Source: an uncultured Chloroflexota bacterium (GTDB lineage Bacteria; Chloroflexota; Dehalococcoidia; Dehalococcoidales; RBG-16-60-22). Taken from it: a DNA stretch of 12,581 nt. Of this stretch, positions 4,970 through 12,581 are shown one piece after another. The first letter of the stretch is position 1. Every line of letters begins with the position of its first letter. The stretch covers positions 1 to 12,581 of the forward strand of contig CAIWTG010000206.1 of the NCBI GenBank assembly GCA_903915565.1, given 5' to 3'. The notes under the pieces are model-generated. The model was not told the DNA's origin, did no database searches, and saw nothing but the letters and a program-made list of their open reading frames with translations. The position numbers and the translations under genes are program-made.

Positions 4970-6502
4970 TTATTGTAACACCCAGGATAAAATTGTGACG
5001 TTGCCGCTGATTAAAGATATGTACGCTTTGGTTTTGGTGGTTCCGACTGTAGACACAATGGTAAACGTGCTGCCGGCCTGGAGCCATTCTGTTCCTATCG
5101 TTACAACCCAGCCGTCGTCACTTGGGCCTCGATAGACAACGGCAACAACATCATTAGATACTTTTATAACGCACGGTTCATATCCGTAACTGGTGTCAAA
5201 TGTGTAACTGCTGATAGTCCAATTGGTAATTGTGCCATCGTCTTGTATGCTTACAGTACTGACTGCGCCAGTGTTGTTGTCTCCTCGTCCGCAAATCATA
5301 TAAATGTTGTTATATAAGAGAATGATGCGGGGTGTATAAAGCAAGTACATATACTCCGCGATGTCAATCACTGTCGGCGAAATTGCACCATTGGCCGCAA
5401 TGTTTATGGTTGTCAAATCAGGATAATTGGCGTTGGCGGTATAAACACAAGCAAATACAGTATTTGATATTTTAATGATATCCGGCCAACTACATGTGTC
5501 GTAATCAGGATCAGCATACGCAGACGAAATAATAGACGAACCAATGACGCCGTTAGATGCTATATTTATCGTCTTTAACCTGAGGTAATTGCTTGAATCT
5601 ATATATAAAATGCCAAAAATACTGCCTGATGTATTTATTATTTTGGGCTCAAAACCGCCGCTACTTTCAAACGTCGTGGGGCCCTTGCTGCTAGCGATGG
5701 TGCCAGTAGCTGATATGGTTACAGTTTTTAAATAACCTTTATTGGTAGTGCCGGAAGCATAACGATAGGCTATGGCATAATAAACACCTGACACTTGGAC
5801 TATTGACGGCTCGTAACCACCACTGCTTTCAAATGTTAGAGTGCTAATTACCGATTGTGTAATTGTCCCGTTGTTAGCTATATTGACAGTTTTCAGGTAC
5901 CCTCGATGGGTACTGCCGGAATCATAATGATAGGCAATAGCCCAAACCGTGCCTGATACATGGATAATATCCGGTGTGTAACATGAGGTGCTGTCAAAAA
6001 TGTAAGTGGAAATAACCGAGTGGGTAATCGTTCCGTTAGCGGCAATAATATATGTTTCTAGGTAACCTTTATTGGAAACGCCTCTATAGGCTGTAACAAA
6101 AACATTACCCGATACGTTTTTGATTTCTGGTTCATAACAGTTACTCGAATCGTATTCATAAGTATCAATTTTACCGGTTATCATACCTGTTGGCACATCT
6201 GGGTTGCTGGTATTAGTTGTTACGGTTATCGACGGAGTAAAACCGTTAATAGATTCGGCAAGCTGGTAAGTAATATTATCGCCTGGGTTACGTATTGAAG
6301 TTCCCAAGCCATTGTAGGCTAATCTCCAGATAGCATGTTCCACGCCGGCGTCACAGGCATTGCGGTAATTAATAACTTTCCCATAGTCATTGGAGCCCAT
6401 CAGGCTGGTGCTGGCATGGCTGAGGAAAGGCGCAATTATCACTGCGCCGATGGCCAGCGCAACCATAGCTAATGGCAGAGCTTGTCCTTTTTGCTTTTTC
6501 AT
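4970..6502 (-). CDS. PilX/GspK-like minor prepilin with inserted seven-bladed beta-propeller-like domain
   Basis: This 510-residue protein starts like a prepilin: a basic leader MKKQKG, a likely cleavage after Gly6, a hydrophobic helix (7-27), then NACDAGVEHAIWRLAYNG (48-65), a motif I associate with PilX-like proteins. The Glu at position +5 is missing (Leu instead), as in GspK-type tip pseudopilins. From about 112 to 481 there are seven divergent repeats, starting near 112, 164, 219, 274, 325, 379 and 430. Each has an aromatic-Glu-Pro or similar motif, VSGxVxAIAYR, GYLKTVxI and NGTI. This pattern fits four-stranded propeller blades. A final segment (about 473-510, ending VTILSW) looks like the tail of ordinary PilX-like proteins, so the propeller seems inserted into a minor pilin. 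Cysteines recur in blades 1, 2 and 5 (122, 174, 338). It is probably surface-exposed at the pilus tip as an adhesin. It starts 3 bp after the previous stop, suggesting coupling, and is poorer in G+C than its neighbours. Confidence 0.85.
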   Translation of the reverse strand: MKKQKGQALPLAMVALAIGAVIIAPFLSHASTSLMGSNDYGKVINYRNACDAGVEHAIWRLAYNGLGTSIRNPGDNITYQLAESINGFTPSITVTTNTSNPDVPTGMITGKIDTYEYDSSNCYEPEIKNVSGNVFVTAYRGVSNKGYLETYIIAANGTITHSVISTYIFDSTSCYTPDIIHVSGTVWAIAYHYDSGSTHRGYLKTVNIANNGTITQSVISTLTFESSGGYEPSIVQVSGVYYAIAYRYASGTTNKGYLKTVTISATGTIASSKGPTTFESSGGFEPKIINTSGSIFGILYIDSSNYLRLKTINIASNGVIGSSIISSAYADPDYDTCSWPDIIKISNTVFACVYTANANYPDLTTINIAANGAISPTVIDIAEYMYLLYTPRIILLYNNIYMICGRGDNNTGAVSTVSIQDDGTITNWTISSYTFDTSYGYEPCVIKVSNDVVAVVYRGPSDDGWVVTIGTEWLQAGSTFTIVSTVGTTKTKAYISLISGNVTILSWVLQ

Positions 6503-6505
6503 AGA

Positions 6506-6949
6506 TTACCCCGCAGGCCTCATATAGACCATATATGTCGAATTTTCACTTACACCACTGACCCCCGTTGGCGCGGATGTCAGGTTCATGGTGACCAGCT
6601 TGCTGCTGACCGCCCAATTTACGGCGGTGATGTTGCGAGCCAGAGTCATCACCTGGCTGTTGAATATACGCTGTAAGTTAGTTCCCGTTTTAGTATAGGT
6701 AATTGTAGAGTTATCGGTTAGCGTTAAAGTCAGCTGACTACCTCCGGTTGCAGTTTTTGCTGCCTGCCCGTCAAAATTAAACCAGTAAGCGACATTTTGC
6801 ATTTCATGCAGCGCGGTTAAATCATCATTGCCGAAAGCTGACACTTTTATAATCTGAAAAATAGCCACGCCCAGGAAAACGACGATTATACCGGTAATAG
6901 CAACGGTGATAAGCATCTCAACCAGGGTTAATCCAGACTGACTTTTCAT
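6506..6949 (-). CDS. PilW/GspJ-like minor prepilin
   Basis: This 147-residue protein is a type IV prepilin by its N-terminus: short leader MKSQSG, cleavage expected after Gly6, then LTLVEM with Glu at mature position +5 and a hydrophobic helix to about residue 30. The rest is a small Thr/Ser-rich domain with alternating beta-like segments (SQLTLTLTDNSTITYTKTG). Its place between a PilV-like and a PilX-like gene matches the I-J-K order of minor pseudopilins that form a tip complex. Prepilin peptidase, not encoded here, would process it. The ATG overlaps the stop of the preceding prepilin by four bases (ATGA), with AGGTGA upstream, so the two are translationally coupled. The exact family (W/J versus another minor pilin) is inferred from order and length. 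Confidence 0.87.
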   Translation of the reverse strand: MKSQSGLTLVEMLITVAITGIIVVFLGVAIFQIIKVSAFGNDDLTALHEMQNVAYWFNFDGQAAKTATGGSQLTLTLTDNSTITYTKTGTNLQRIFNSQVMTLARNITAVNWAVSSKLVTMNLTSAPTGVSGVSENSTYMVYMRPAG

Positions 6950-7320
6950 CGGTTCACCTTATAATCGGTTACGGTGATGACGTTTACGCCACTTTTAGAT
7001 ACAGTAACCGTTATTTTTTGAATATTGGTATCGCCACTGGGCACAGCAGCAACATTAACCGTAACGCTGAAGGTTGCAGGGGTCGTCACGGTGGGGTAGG
7101 TTGTCGCCCCGGGAGTATAGGTGGAGTTTTTGGTAAATTCTATCTGCGCCTGTGCGATGCTCTGCGCCATGGTTTCTTTGTCCAGGTTATTGGCTGACAG
7201 TGAACCGACGGAAAGAGCGACAACATAAGCCACCACGGCGGTTCCCATAATTGCCACCGCAATTAGCGTCTCCGCCAGACCGATACCTTTTTGACTACGC
7301 CAGTTCACTGATTTAAACAT
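6946..7320 (-). CDS. PilV/GspI-like minor prepilin
   Basis: This 124-residue protein has a class III prepilin signal: a 12-residue basic leader ending SQKG, cleavage after Gly12, then IGLAETLIAVAI with Glu at mature +5 and a hydrophobic helix to about residue 36. The Leu-Ala-Glu-Thr-Leu-Ile-Ala motif is typical of PilV/GspI-type minor pilins. After the helix come a short polar helix (NNLDKETMAQSIAQAQIEF) and a Val/Thr-rich beta domain. It probably helps start pilus assembly and sits at or near the tip with the next two gene products. It begins 9 bp after the pilC stop, with AAGGG as a modest ribosome site, and overlaps the next prepilin by four bases. Confidence 0.87.
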   Translation of the reverse strand: MFKSVNWRSQKGIGLAETLIAVAIMGTAVVAYVVALSVGSLSANNLDKETMAQSIAQAQIEFTKNSTYTPGATTYPTVTTPATFSVTVNVAAVPSGDTNIQKITVTVSKSGVNVITVTDYKVNR

Positions 7321-7329
7321 TTTTTCCCT

Positions 7330-8544
7330 TTAGTGCACATTCTGGAGGATGGAATACATCGGCGTTATTAACGATAGAGCCAGGAACAATACGACCAGCC
7401 CTACAACTATCGTCATAGCCGGTTCTATCAGGGTTATGAGAGTATCTATTTTCCGGTCAACTTCACGTTCGTAGAAGTCCGCCAGATTGCCAAGACTGGT
7501 ATCCATGGCGCCGGTTTTTTCACCGACGCTTACTATTTCCACTACCAGCGGGGGGAAGAGTTTGTTGGTCGACATCGGCTGGGCGAGCCCTTCGCCCTGT
7601 ATCAGCCGCTCCCGTACCTTGCTTAAGGCGTCGCGGATGACCAGGTTGTGGTTGGTTTGTATGGTCACCTCCAACACCTGCGGTAGGCGCAAGCCTGCCT
7701 GTAATAGCATTGATGCCGTCTGGCAGAATAGCCCCATGCTGCGCTCGATGGTTATTTTGCCGAAAATCGGTATCCTTAACAGCAATTTATCCCTTATCAG
7801 TTTTACGGACGGATTTCTTAGCGCCACAAAAAACAATAATATAATAACGATTATCACCAACAGCACATATAGGCCATCGGCAGTAAAGAAATTGGCGACG
7901 TTTATCAATAATGAGGTCATCCAAGGCAGGTCGGCATTGAGTGAAGTAAACAGGCTGGTTAACGGCGGCAGCGCCAAGGTAATGAGCAGGACAGCTACGC
8001 CAATAGCCATTACCAGGATGATGATGGGATATACCATAGCGCGCTTAATTTTTTGATTGGCGGCGTTCTGTTTATCCAGGTATTTAGCCCCCTGCTTGAA
8101 TCCGTTTTCCAGCGTGCCGGCTTGTTCGCTGGCTCTAATAATCTGGCAATAGGTGTTAGAGAATACCAGGGGGAAGAGGCTTAACGCCTGGGATAATGAT
8201 TTGCCGGATTGGATTTCATCAATTAGGCGTGAAAAAATCTTCTTTAATGCACTATTCGATATTTGCAGCAAGAGCATTTTGAGGGCAGACGAAAGGGTAA
8301 TGCCGGCTTGAATCAGCGTTGACATCTGGTTTGAGGCGTCAATAATTTCCCGGGGTTTGATGTTGGTTGATAGTTTACCCCATATTGCCGCCAGACCCAG
8401 CCCCGTTGTCATTGCTTCCAAGCTGATTATATTCTGGTATCCGGCGCGGTATAAAGCTTCTTCGGCAAGGGCTTCGGTAGCCACGTCTAACTTGCCCGCG
8501 ACTAGCTTTTTATCTTTAGAATATGCCTGATATTTATAAATCAT
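7330..8544 (-). CDS. pilC: PilC, type IV pilus inner-membrane platform protein
   Basis: PilC (GspF family) is the membrane platform on which PilB and PilT act to insert or remove pilin subunits. The 404-residue length is standard. It opens with the small N-terminal region (MIYKYQAYSKDKKLVAGKLD), then two cytoplasmic T2SSF domains (about 66-170 and 268-372). Membrane helices lie at about 171-198, 223-243 and 374-396. Family motifs include STLIQAGITLSSALKML in the first domain and QTASMLLQAGLRLPQVLE in the second, followed by VVEIVSVGEKTGAMDTSL. It lies 9 bp after pilB with GAGG five bases before the ATG, the usual B-C order. Nothing is missing. Confidence 0.95.
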   Translation of the reverse strand: MIYKYQAYSKDKKLVAGKLDVATEALAEEALYRAGYQNIISLEAMTTGLGLAAIWGKLSTNIKPREIIDASNQMSTLIQAGITLSSALKMLLLQISNSALKKIFSRLIDEIQSGKSLSQALSLFPLVFSNTYCQIIRASEQAGTLENGFKQGAKYLDKQNAANQKIKRAMVYPIIILVMAIGVAVLLITLALPPLTSLFTSLNADLPWMTSLLINVANFFTADGLYVLLVIIVIILLFFVALRNPSVKLIRDKLLLRIPIFGKITIERSMGLFCQTASMLLQAGLRLPQVLEVTIQTNHNLVIRDALSKVRERLIQGEGLAQPMSTNKLFPPLVVEIVSVGEKTGAMDTSLGNLADFYEREVDRKIDTLITLIEPAMTIVVGLVVLFLALSLITPMYSILQNVH

Positions 8545-8553
8545 ATAGCCTCA

Positions 8554-10257
8554 TTAACTGATGGAAAATACACTGCGCATTACCTCACGGACGGTGGTAA
8601 TCCCATCTCTGACTTTTTGCATGCCGTCCCGCCGCATCGTTATCATTCCTTCGGCAACGGCCAGTTGTTTAATATCATTGGCACCGGCATGATTCCGCAG
8701 CAGTTTTCTAATCGGCTCGGTCATTACCAGGAATTCAAAAATCCCGACGCGTCCGCGGTAGCCGGTATCGGCACATAAATTGCACCCCGTGCCGCGATAA
8801 AATTTGGCGGGCGCATCACCCATTTCCAGGCTGTAAGCTGCCAGCTCTTCTTCGTTAGGAGTGTAGGGCGCGCGACAGTTGGTACAGATGCGGCGCACCA
8901 TACGCTGTGAGAGGATGCCGATGAGAGTGGTCGAAATTGAAGCGGGGTCGGCCTCCAGATCCATGAGGCGAAAGAGCACGCCAATGGCGTCATTGGCATG
9001 AATGGAAGACAGCACAAGGTGCCCGGTAAGCGCCGCTTGGATAGCGGTGTCCACGGTGTCTTTATCTCGTATTTCTCCAACCAGGATGACATCCGGGTCG
9101 TGCCGCATAATCGCCCGCAGACCGCCGCCAAAGGTTATGCCCGCTTTGACATTAACCTGGGTCTGGTTGATGTTGGTAAAATTGTATTCTATCGGGTCTT
9201 CAATAGTCATAATATTGAGCTCGTTTTTATCCAGCTCGTTGATAGATGCGTAAAGAGTGGTGGTTTTACCGGAACCGGTGGGGCCACCGGCGAGTATCAT
9301 GCCTAAAGGACTTTTCAGCATCTTCTGGTACTTTTTGAGCACGTCGGGCAGGAAGCCGAGTTCAGCCAGGGTGTATAACGCCAGCGACTTATCTAAAATA
9401 CGCAGCGAGACACGCTCACCGTAGGGCGTTTCCATCGTTGCCGTGCGGATATCAATCTCGTTATTATCAATCTTAACGGAGAATTGCCCGTCCTGCGGCC
9501 GCCGCTGCTCCGAGATGTCCATTTCCGAGAGGATTTTTACGCGCGATACCAGCGGAGAGTGGACATTAAGCGGGAAGGAGAATATGTCGTGTAAAATACC
9601 GTCGATACGGTAACGGATGCGCAGCCGGTCTTCCTGTGGTTCGATATGAATGTCCGATGCGCGGTCCTTCACCGCCTGTTCTACCAACAGTCCCAACATA
9701 TCAGCAATCGGAGTGCTGGCGGTTACTACAGTTTCTTTAGATCTTTTTTCCGCTTTCGGCTCCATCTTGCTTACCTGTTTTTCAATGGCGCTACTGGAGC
9801 GGTAGTAGATATTAATCGCCCGCTCGATGTCCGAGCGAATGCCCAGCGCTACCTCAACCCTCATCTTGGCCTGGACCTTGATATCCTCAATGGTCCTGAT
9901 ATCCTCGGGGTCGGACATGACGACGATTAGCGCGTTATTAATGATATCTAAGGGGATAAGCATGTGTTTACGCGCCAATTCTTCTGGGATAAGGCGTAAC
10001 GCCCCCGGCTGTACCGTATGCCTTTTTAAGTCGATGAGGGGCAGGTTGAGCTGAATGCTGATGATAACCGCAATCTCCTCGGGCTTGACCACCCCCTGCT
10101 GAACCAGGATATCATTAAGACGGCCGCCTTTTTGCCGCTGTATTGCCAAAGCGCTTTCCAGCTGCTGCGAGGTGATTATCTTTTCCTCGATAAGCATCTC
10201 GCCGAGGCTTTTCTTAGATGGTTTTTCCGATTGAGCGCGCGTTTTGCCCTTATCCAT
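8554..10257 (-). CDS. pilB: PilB, type IV pilus extension ATPase
   Basis: PilB (GspE family) is the cytoplasmic hexameric ATPase that powers pilus assembly. The 567-residue protein has the full family layout: an N-terminal MshEN/GSPII_E domain (about 15-150, with SLGEMLIEEKIITSQQLE), a linker (151-185), then the motor. Motor motifs are ASDIHIEP (200-207), Walker A GPTGSGKT (325-332), Asp-box TIEDPIEY (351-358), Walker B DVILVGEIRD (389-398) and the His-box with H420. Two CxxC pairs (458/461 and 492/495) form the zinc site that separates PilB/GspE from PilT. The MshEN-type region in some relatives binds cyclic-di-GMP; whether it does here is open. The start overlaps the end of the receiver-only regulator by eight bases, with GGAG upstream, so motor and regulator are translated together. 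That suggests the two-component pair controls pilus assembly. Confidence 0.95.
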   Translation of the reverse strand: MDKGKTRAQSEKPSKKSLGEMLIEEKIITSQQLESALAIQRQKGGRLNDILVQQGVVKPEEIAVIISIQLNLPLIDLKRHTVQPGALRLIPEELARKHMLIPLDIINNALIVVMSDPEDIRTIEDIKVQAKMRVEVALGIRSDIERAINIYYRSSSAIEKQVSKMEPKAEKRSKETVVTASTPIADMLGLLVEQAVKDRASDIHIEPQEDRLRIRYRIDGILHDIFSFPLNVHSPLVSRVKILSEMDISEQRRPQDGQFSVKIDNNEIDIRTATMETPYGERVSLRILDKSLALYTLAELGFLPDVLKKYQKMLKSPLGMILAGGPTGSGKTTTLYASINELDKNELNIMTIEDPIEYNFTNINQTQVNVKAGITFGGGLRAIMRHDPDVILVGEIRDKDTVDTAIQAALTGHLVLSSIHANDAIGVLFRLMDLEADPASISTTLIGILSQRMVRRICTNCRAPYTPNEEELAAYSLEMGDAPAKFYRGTGCNLCADTGYRGRVGIFEFLVMTEPIRKLLRNHAGANDIKQLAVAEGMITMRRDGMQKVRDGITTVREVMRSVFSIS

Positions 10258-10645
10258 TTGTTTTCTCCTGCGGCGCCTTTTTCGCTAAAAGATTCGCCAC
10301 ATGGCTGATAATGTCGGCCGGAGCCGAGGGTTTGGTTAAATAGTCATCGGCGCCCACCCTTTTGCCGGTGTCTTTATCAATTTCCTGCGCCTTAGCAGAG
10401 AACATTAGTATCGGCATGTTGACAGTGGAAGGCTCCGCCTTTAACCGGTAGCATATTTCAAAGCCGTCCAGACCCGGCAGCATGATGTCCAATATCAATA
10501 AATCCGGTGATTCGCTCAACGCTTTCCTTAACCCTTCGAGTCCATTCGATGCCGTAATAACGTCGTAACCTTCTTGTTTAAGAGAGTAGTCTACCAATCG
10601 CAGCGTCGCCGGATCGTCCTCGATTATTAGTATTTTCTTGGCCAT
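10250..10645 (-). CDS. Stand-alone receiver (CheY/PilG-like) response regulator
   Basis: This 131-residue protein is a single receiver domain with no output domain. The acidic pair is E9/D10 (LIIEDD), the phospho-acceptor D53 in ILDIMLPGLDG, S83 takes the Thr/Ser place, and K105 lies in DYLTKPSAP. It would act by protein contact, as PilG, PilH or CheY do, possibly on the PilB motor with which it overlaps by eight bases. The frame is open upstream to 10798, but the ATG at 10645 is chosen because AAGGAGG (10660-10654) lies eight bases before it and the receiver fold starts right there; upstream codons lie inside the kinase gene. Its first 68 bases are shared with the 3' end of that kinase, its probable phosphate donor. 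The basic tail AKKAPQEKTNG is short and has no known domain. Confidence 0.92.
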   Translation of the reverse strand: MAKKILIIEDDPATLRLVDYSLKQEGYDVITASNGLEGLRKALSESPDLLILDIMLPGLDGFEICYRLKAEPSTVNMPILMFSAKAQEIDKDTGKRVGADDYLTKPSAPADIISHVANLLAKKAPQEKTNG

Positions 10646-12581
10646 TGTGTTTACCTCCTTCGCTGACGAGGGGCAGGGTAAAGCTGAAGGTACTGCCCTT
10701 GCCGAATGTACTCTCAGCCCAGATTTTCCCGCCATGAGCCTCGATAATCTGTTTAGAGATATATAGTCCCAGCCCCGTCCCTCCTTTGACCACCTCACCT
10801 TCTACCCGGTAAAATCTCTCAAAGAGGTGTTTCTGTGCATCTTCCTTAATGCCAATGCCATTGTCAATAACCTGGAAAAGCAGCTCTTTATTCCTGACGG
10901 ATGTTTTGACCTGAATGCTGCTGCCCGGGTCGCTGAACTTGATAGCGTTGCTGACCAGGTTGATTACCACCTGACTCAAACGTTCACTATCCACCTCCAT
11001 CTCCGGCAGGTTGTGGGGAATGCTTTCGGTGAGGGTGATGTTCTTCGCTTGTGCAAGGCTGTTGAACATCTTGATAGAATCGTTGAACATGTCATAAACA
11101 GGAGTGAGTTTCTTATAAATCTTAAACCGGCCGGCTTCCAGCCGTGACATATCCAGTAAGCCGTTGATGAGGTTCCCCAGGTGCATGGTTTCTCTATCAA
11201 TTATTTGGAAGAACTCCTGCTGGGTGGCAGGGTCTGGCACCTTGCCGTTCATAATAAGCTTGGTAAACCCGCTGATGGATTGCAGCGGTGTGCGTAGCTC
11301 GTGGGAGACATTGGAGAGGAATTCCTGCTTCATCTGGTCAATTTCCCGTAGCTTTTTCTCGGCCTCTTTCCGCACGGTAATGTCTCTAATAATCGCCGTC
11401 ATCACAAAACTGTTTTCCAATGGCCTGGTGGAAATGGAAACTTCAACAGGCACCATAGAGCAATCCTTTTTCATGCCGGAAGTTTCAAATGTCCGGTTAT
11501 TAAACTCGGTTTTTTGAGCAGTTTTAATATTCACGATTTCCCGGGAGACGTCTTTATAAAGGTTGGCGGGGAAAATGGTCAATAACGATTGACCAAGCAT
11601 TTCTTTTTCGTTATACCCGAACATTCTTGAGGCGCCGTTATTCCAGATAGTTATCAGCATCTTGGGGTCGGTGGAAACAATGGCATCCGTTGAAGTGTTG
11701 ATTAGTTCACGATATTTTTCTTCGCTCTGTTTTAGAGCTTCCTGAGCTCTTTTTATTTCGGTAATATCTATTGTTGTAGAAATCATACAGGGTTTGTTAT
11801 CGATAATGATTTTATCGGCGGAAAAAAGCCAGGCATTCAATTTACCGGTTCTATCAACAAAACGGCGCTCCAGGTTTTTTATAGACCCCTCTTCGTTCAA
11901 AGTTTTGATAATATTTTCGCGTTCCTCCGGAAAGTCCCATAGGTGAAGGTCAACAGCTTTTCTGCCGATGAGTTCTTGACGGTTATAACCGAAGAGCTGA
12001 GCAAAGACGTCGTTAGCTTCCATGATTATACCGTCGTCCAGGTTGGTGATAACTACAGCCTGTGGACTGCCCTTGAATGCTTTAGAAAACTTCTCCTCCG
12101 ATTCTTTAAGGGCTTTTTCCATCTGTTTGCGTTCGGTGAATTTCTCCAGACGTTGGGTAATAGCTTCAAGCAATTGCCTTTCTTCTTTTAAAAATGGTCC
12201 TTCGCCAACCTCTGGTCTCTTTTCCAGATAACCTACCTCTATCATGCCTGTTGTTTTTTCGAATATTTGAGTACTTGAAGATTGCTTCCATTCAGTTTCC
12301 CTGTAATTGGCTGTTCTGTACTCCTTGTCTCCAATAATTACTCTGGCGCAGGTAATCTCGGGGTACTGCCACCCGCTTGGAATCAGATTGACAACTTCTT
12401 GATATGTTTCATCCAAAGAAATATTTGCTTTTTGCGTTATTTCGGAAATCTTGAAAATACACTGGAGTTCTTTCTCGCGGTCTTTTATTGCCTGTTCTGC
12501 TTGCTTGCGCTCTGTAATATCGTTACGGACAACCAAGATACAAGGCTCGCCGCCAAAATCTATTGTATCGGAGGTGAGTAA
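10578..12581 (-). CDS. Multi-PAS/GAF sensor histidine kinase, 5' end outside window
   Basis: The frame is open to the window edge, so the start is missing; 667 residues are visible (numbered from 12581). In order: the end of a PAS domain (1-30, GEPCILVV then DITERKQ), a GAF-like domain (about 40-150), PAS (about 160-280), PAS (about 290-402), HisKA with H427 in SHELRTPL, and HATPase_c with N-box NLVSNAIKF (541-549), G1 DNGIGI (573-578), F-box LFERFYR and G2 GGTGLGL (600-606). All catalytic motifs are intact. No membrane helix is visible, so it may be soluble or have one further upstream. The signal is unknown. An in-frame TTG at 12536 is not a believable start because it lies inside the PAS motif. 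The last 22 codons overlap the receiver gene in another frame, an unusually long overlap. The receiver protein is its likely substrate and the pilus its likely target. Confidence 0.93.
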   Translation of the reverse strand, partial: LLTSDTIDFGGEPCILVVRNDITERKQAEQAIKDREKELQCIFKISEITQKANISLDETYQEVVNLIPSGWQYPEITCARVIIGDKEYRTANYRETEWKQSSSTQIFEKTTGMIEVGYLEKRPEVGEGPFLKEERQLLEAITQRLEKFTERKQMEKALKESEEKFSKAFKGSPQAVVITNLDDGIIMEANDVFAQLFGYNRQELIGRKAVDLHLWDFPEERENIIKTLNEEGSIKNLERRFVDRTGKLNAWLFSADKIIIDNKPCMISTTIDITEIKRAQEALKQSEEKYRELINTSTDAIVSTDPKMLITIWNNGASRMFGYNEKEMLGQSLLTIFPANLYKDVSREIVNIKTAQKTEFNNRTFETSGMKKDCSMVPVEVSISTRPLENSFVMTAIIRDITVRKEAEKKLREIDQMKQEFLSNVSHELRTPLQSISGFTKLIMNGKVPDPATQQEFFQIIDRETMHLGNLINGLLDMSRLEAGRFKIYKKLTPVYDMFNDSIKMFNSLAQAKNITLTESIPHNLPEMEVDSERLSQVVINLVSNAIKFSDPGSSIQVKTSVRNKELLFQVIDNGIGIKEDAQKHLFERFYRVEGEVVKGGTGLGLYISKQIIEAHGGKIWAESTFGKGSTFSFTLPLVSEGGKHNGQENTNNRGRSGDAAIGRLLS
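10654..10660 (-). promoter_or_regulatory. Shine-Dalgarno deciding the receiver regulator start
   Basis: AAGGAGG on the minus strand, inside the 3' end of the kinase gene, is eight bases before the ATG at 10645. It shows that the regulator is translated from its own site within the kinase reading frame. Confidence 0.8.

Noticed and set aside
4845..5087. Longer 80-residue version of the small membrane protein
   Set aside because: The extra 44 residues lie inside the propeller prepilin gene and have no ribosome site, whereas AAGGAGG precedes the internal ATG at 4955.
5100..6170. Repeats in this region as a CRISPR array or DNA satellite
   Set aside because: Repeats of 51-55 codons are diverged at DNA level and keep the reading frame, as expected for protein blades; there are no identical short repeats with spacers.
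10578..10680. Kinase-receiver overlap as a programmed frameshift making a hybrid kinase
   Set aside because: No slippery heptamer in the right phase is visible, and the receiver has its own strong ribosome site, so separate translation is simpler.
10250..10798. Longer 182-residue version of the receiver regulator
   Set aside because: The extra N-terminus lies within the kinase ATPase domain in another frame. The receiver fold begins at the ATG at 10645, which has AAGGAGG.

Overview
The window suggests a single-membrane (monoderm) bacterium, most likely of the Dehalococcoidia or another Chloroflexota lineage. This is an inference. The reasons are a compact type IV pilus (T4P) operon with PilB, PilC, PilT, a fused PilM-PilN, PilO and minor prepilins but no secretin (PilQ) or PilP, PAS-rich sensor kinases, and a cobalamin riboswitch. 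No rRNA or marker gene is present, so the placement is tentative. Every gene I accept reads on the minus strand, so the biological order runs from position 12581 down to 1.

Right to middle (12581 to 1641): the 3' part of a multi-PAS/GAF sensor histidine kinase runs into the window. It overlaps a stand-alone receiver-domain response regulator by 68 nt, and that regulator overlaps pilB by 8 nt. Next come pilC, three prepilin-like genes resembling the GspI/GspJ/GspK (PilV/PilW/PilX) tip set, a 36-residue single-helix membrane protein, a pilO-like gene, a pilM-pilN fusion and pilT. Gaps are at most 37 bp, so this is probably one transcription unit. It couples a signalling pair to the extension motor (PilB), platform (PilC), alignment complex (PilM-N, PilO) and retraction motor (PilT). 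No major pilin, prepilin peptidase or secretin is seen.

The most unusual gene is the third prepilin (4970-6502). It has a PilX/GspK-like N-terminus and a short pilin-like C-terminal tail. Between them sit about seven divergent repeats of 51-55 residues that look like a seven-bladed beta-propeller. This would put an adhesin-like propeller directly in the pilus tip subunit, analogous to PilY1 on a PilX-type tip in Proteobacteria. Sampled lines of this gene are clearly poorer in G+C than the neighbouring motor genes.

Left part (1640 to 1): an OmpR/PhoB-type response regulator has its own consensus promoter (TTGACA, 16 bp, TATAAT) and ends at a rho-independent terminator preceded by another hairpin. 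After it comes a 77-codon orphan gene of unknown function with a perfect Shine-Dalgarno. An AT-rich gap follows, holding a promoter that drives a cobalamin (B12) riboswitch at 138-24. The gene the riboswitch controls lies beyond the left edge of the window.
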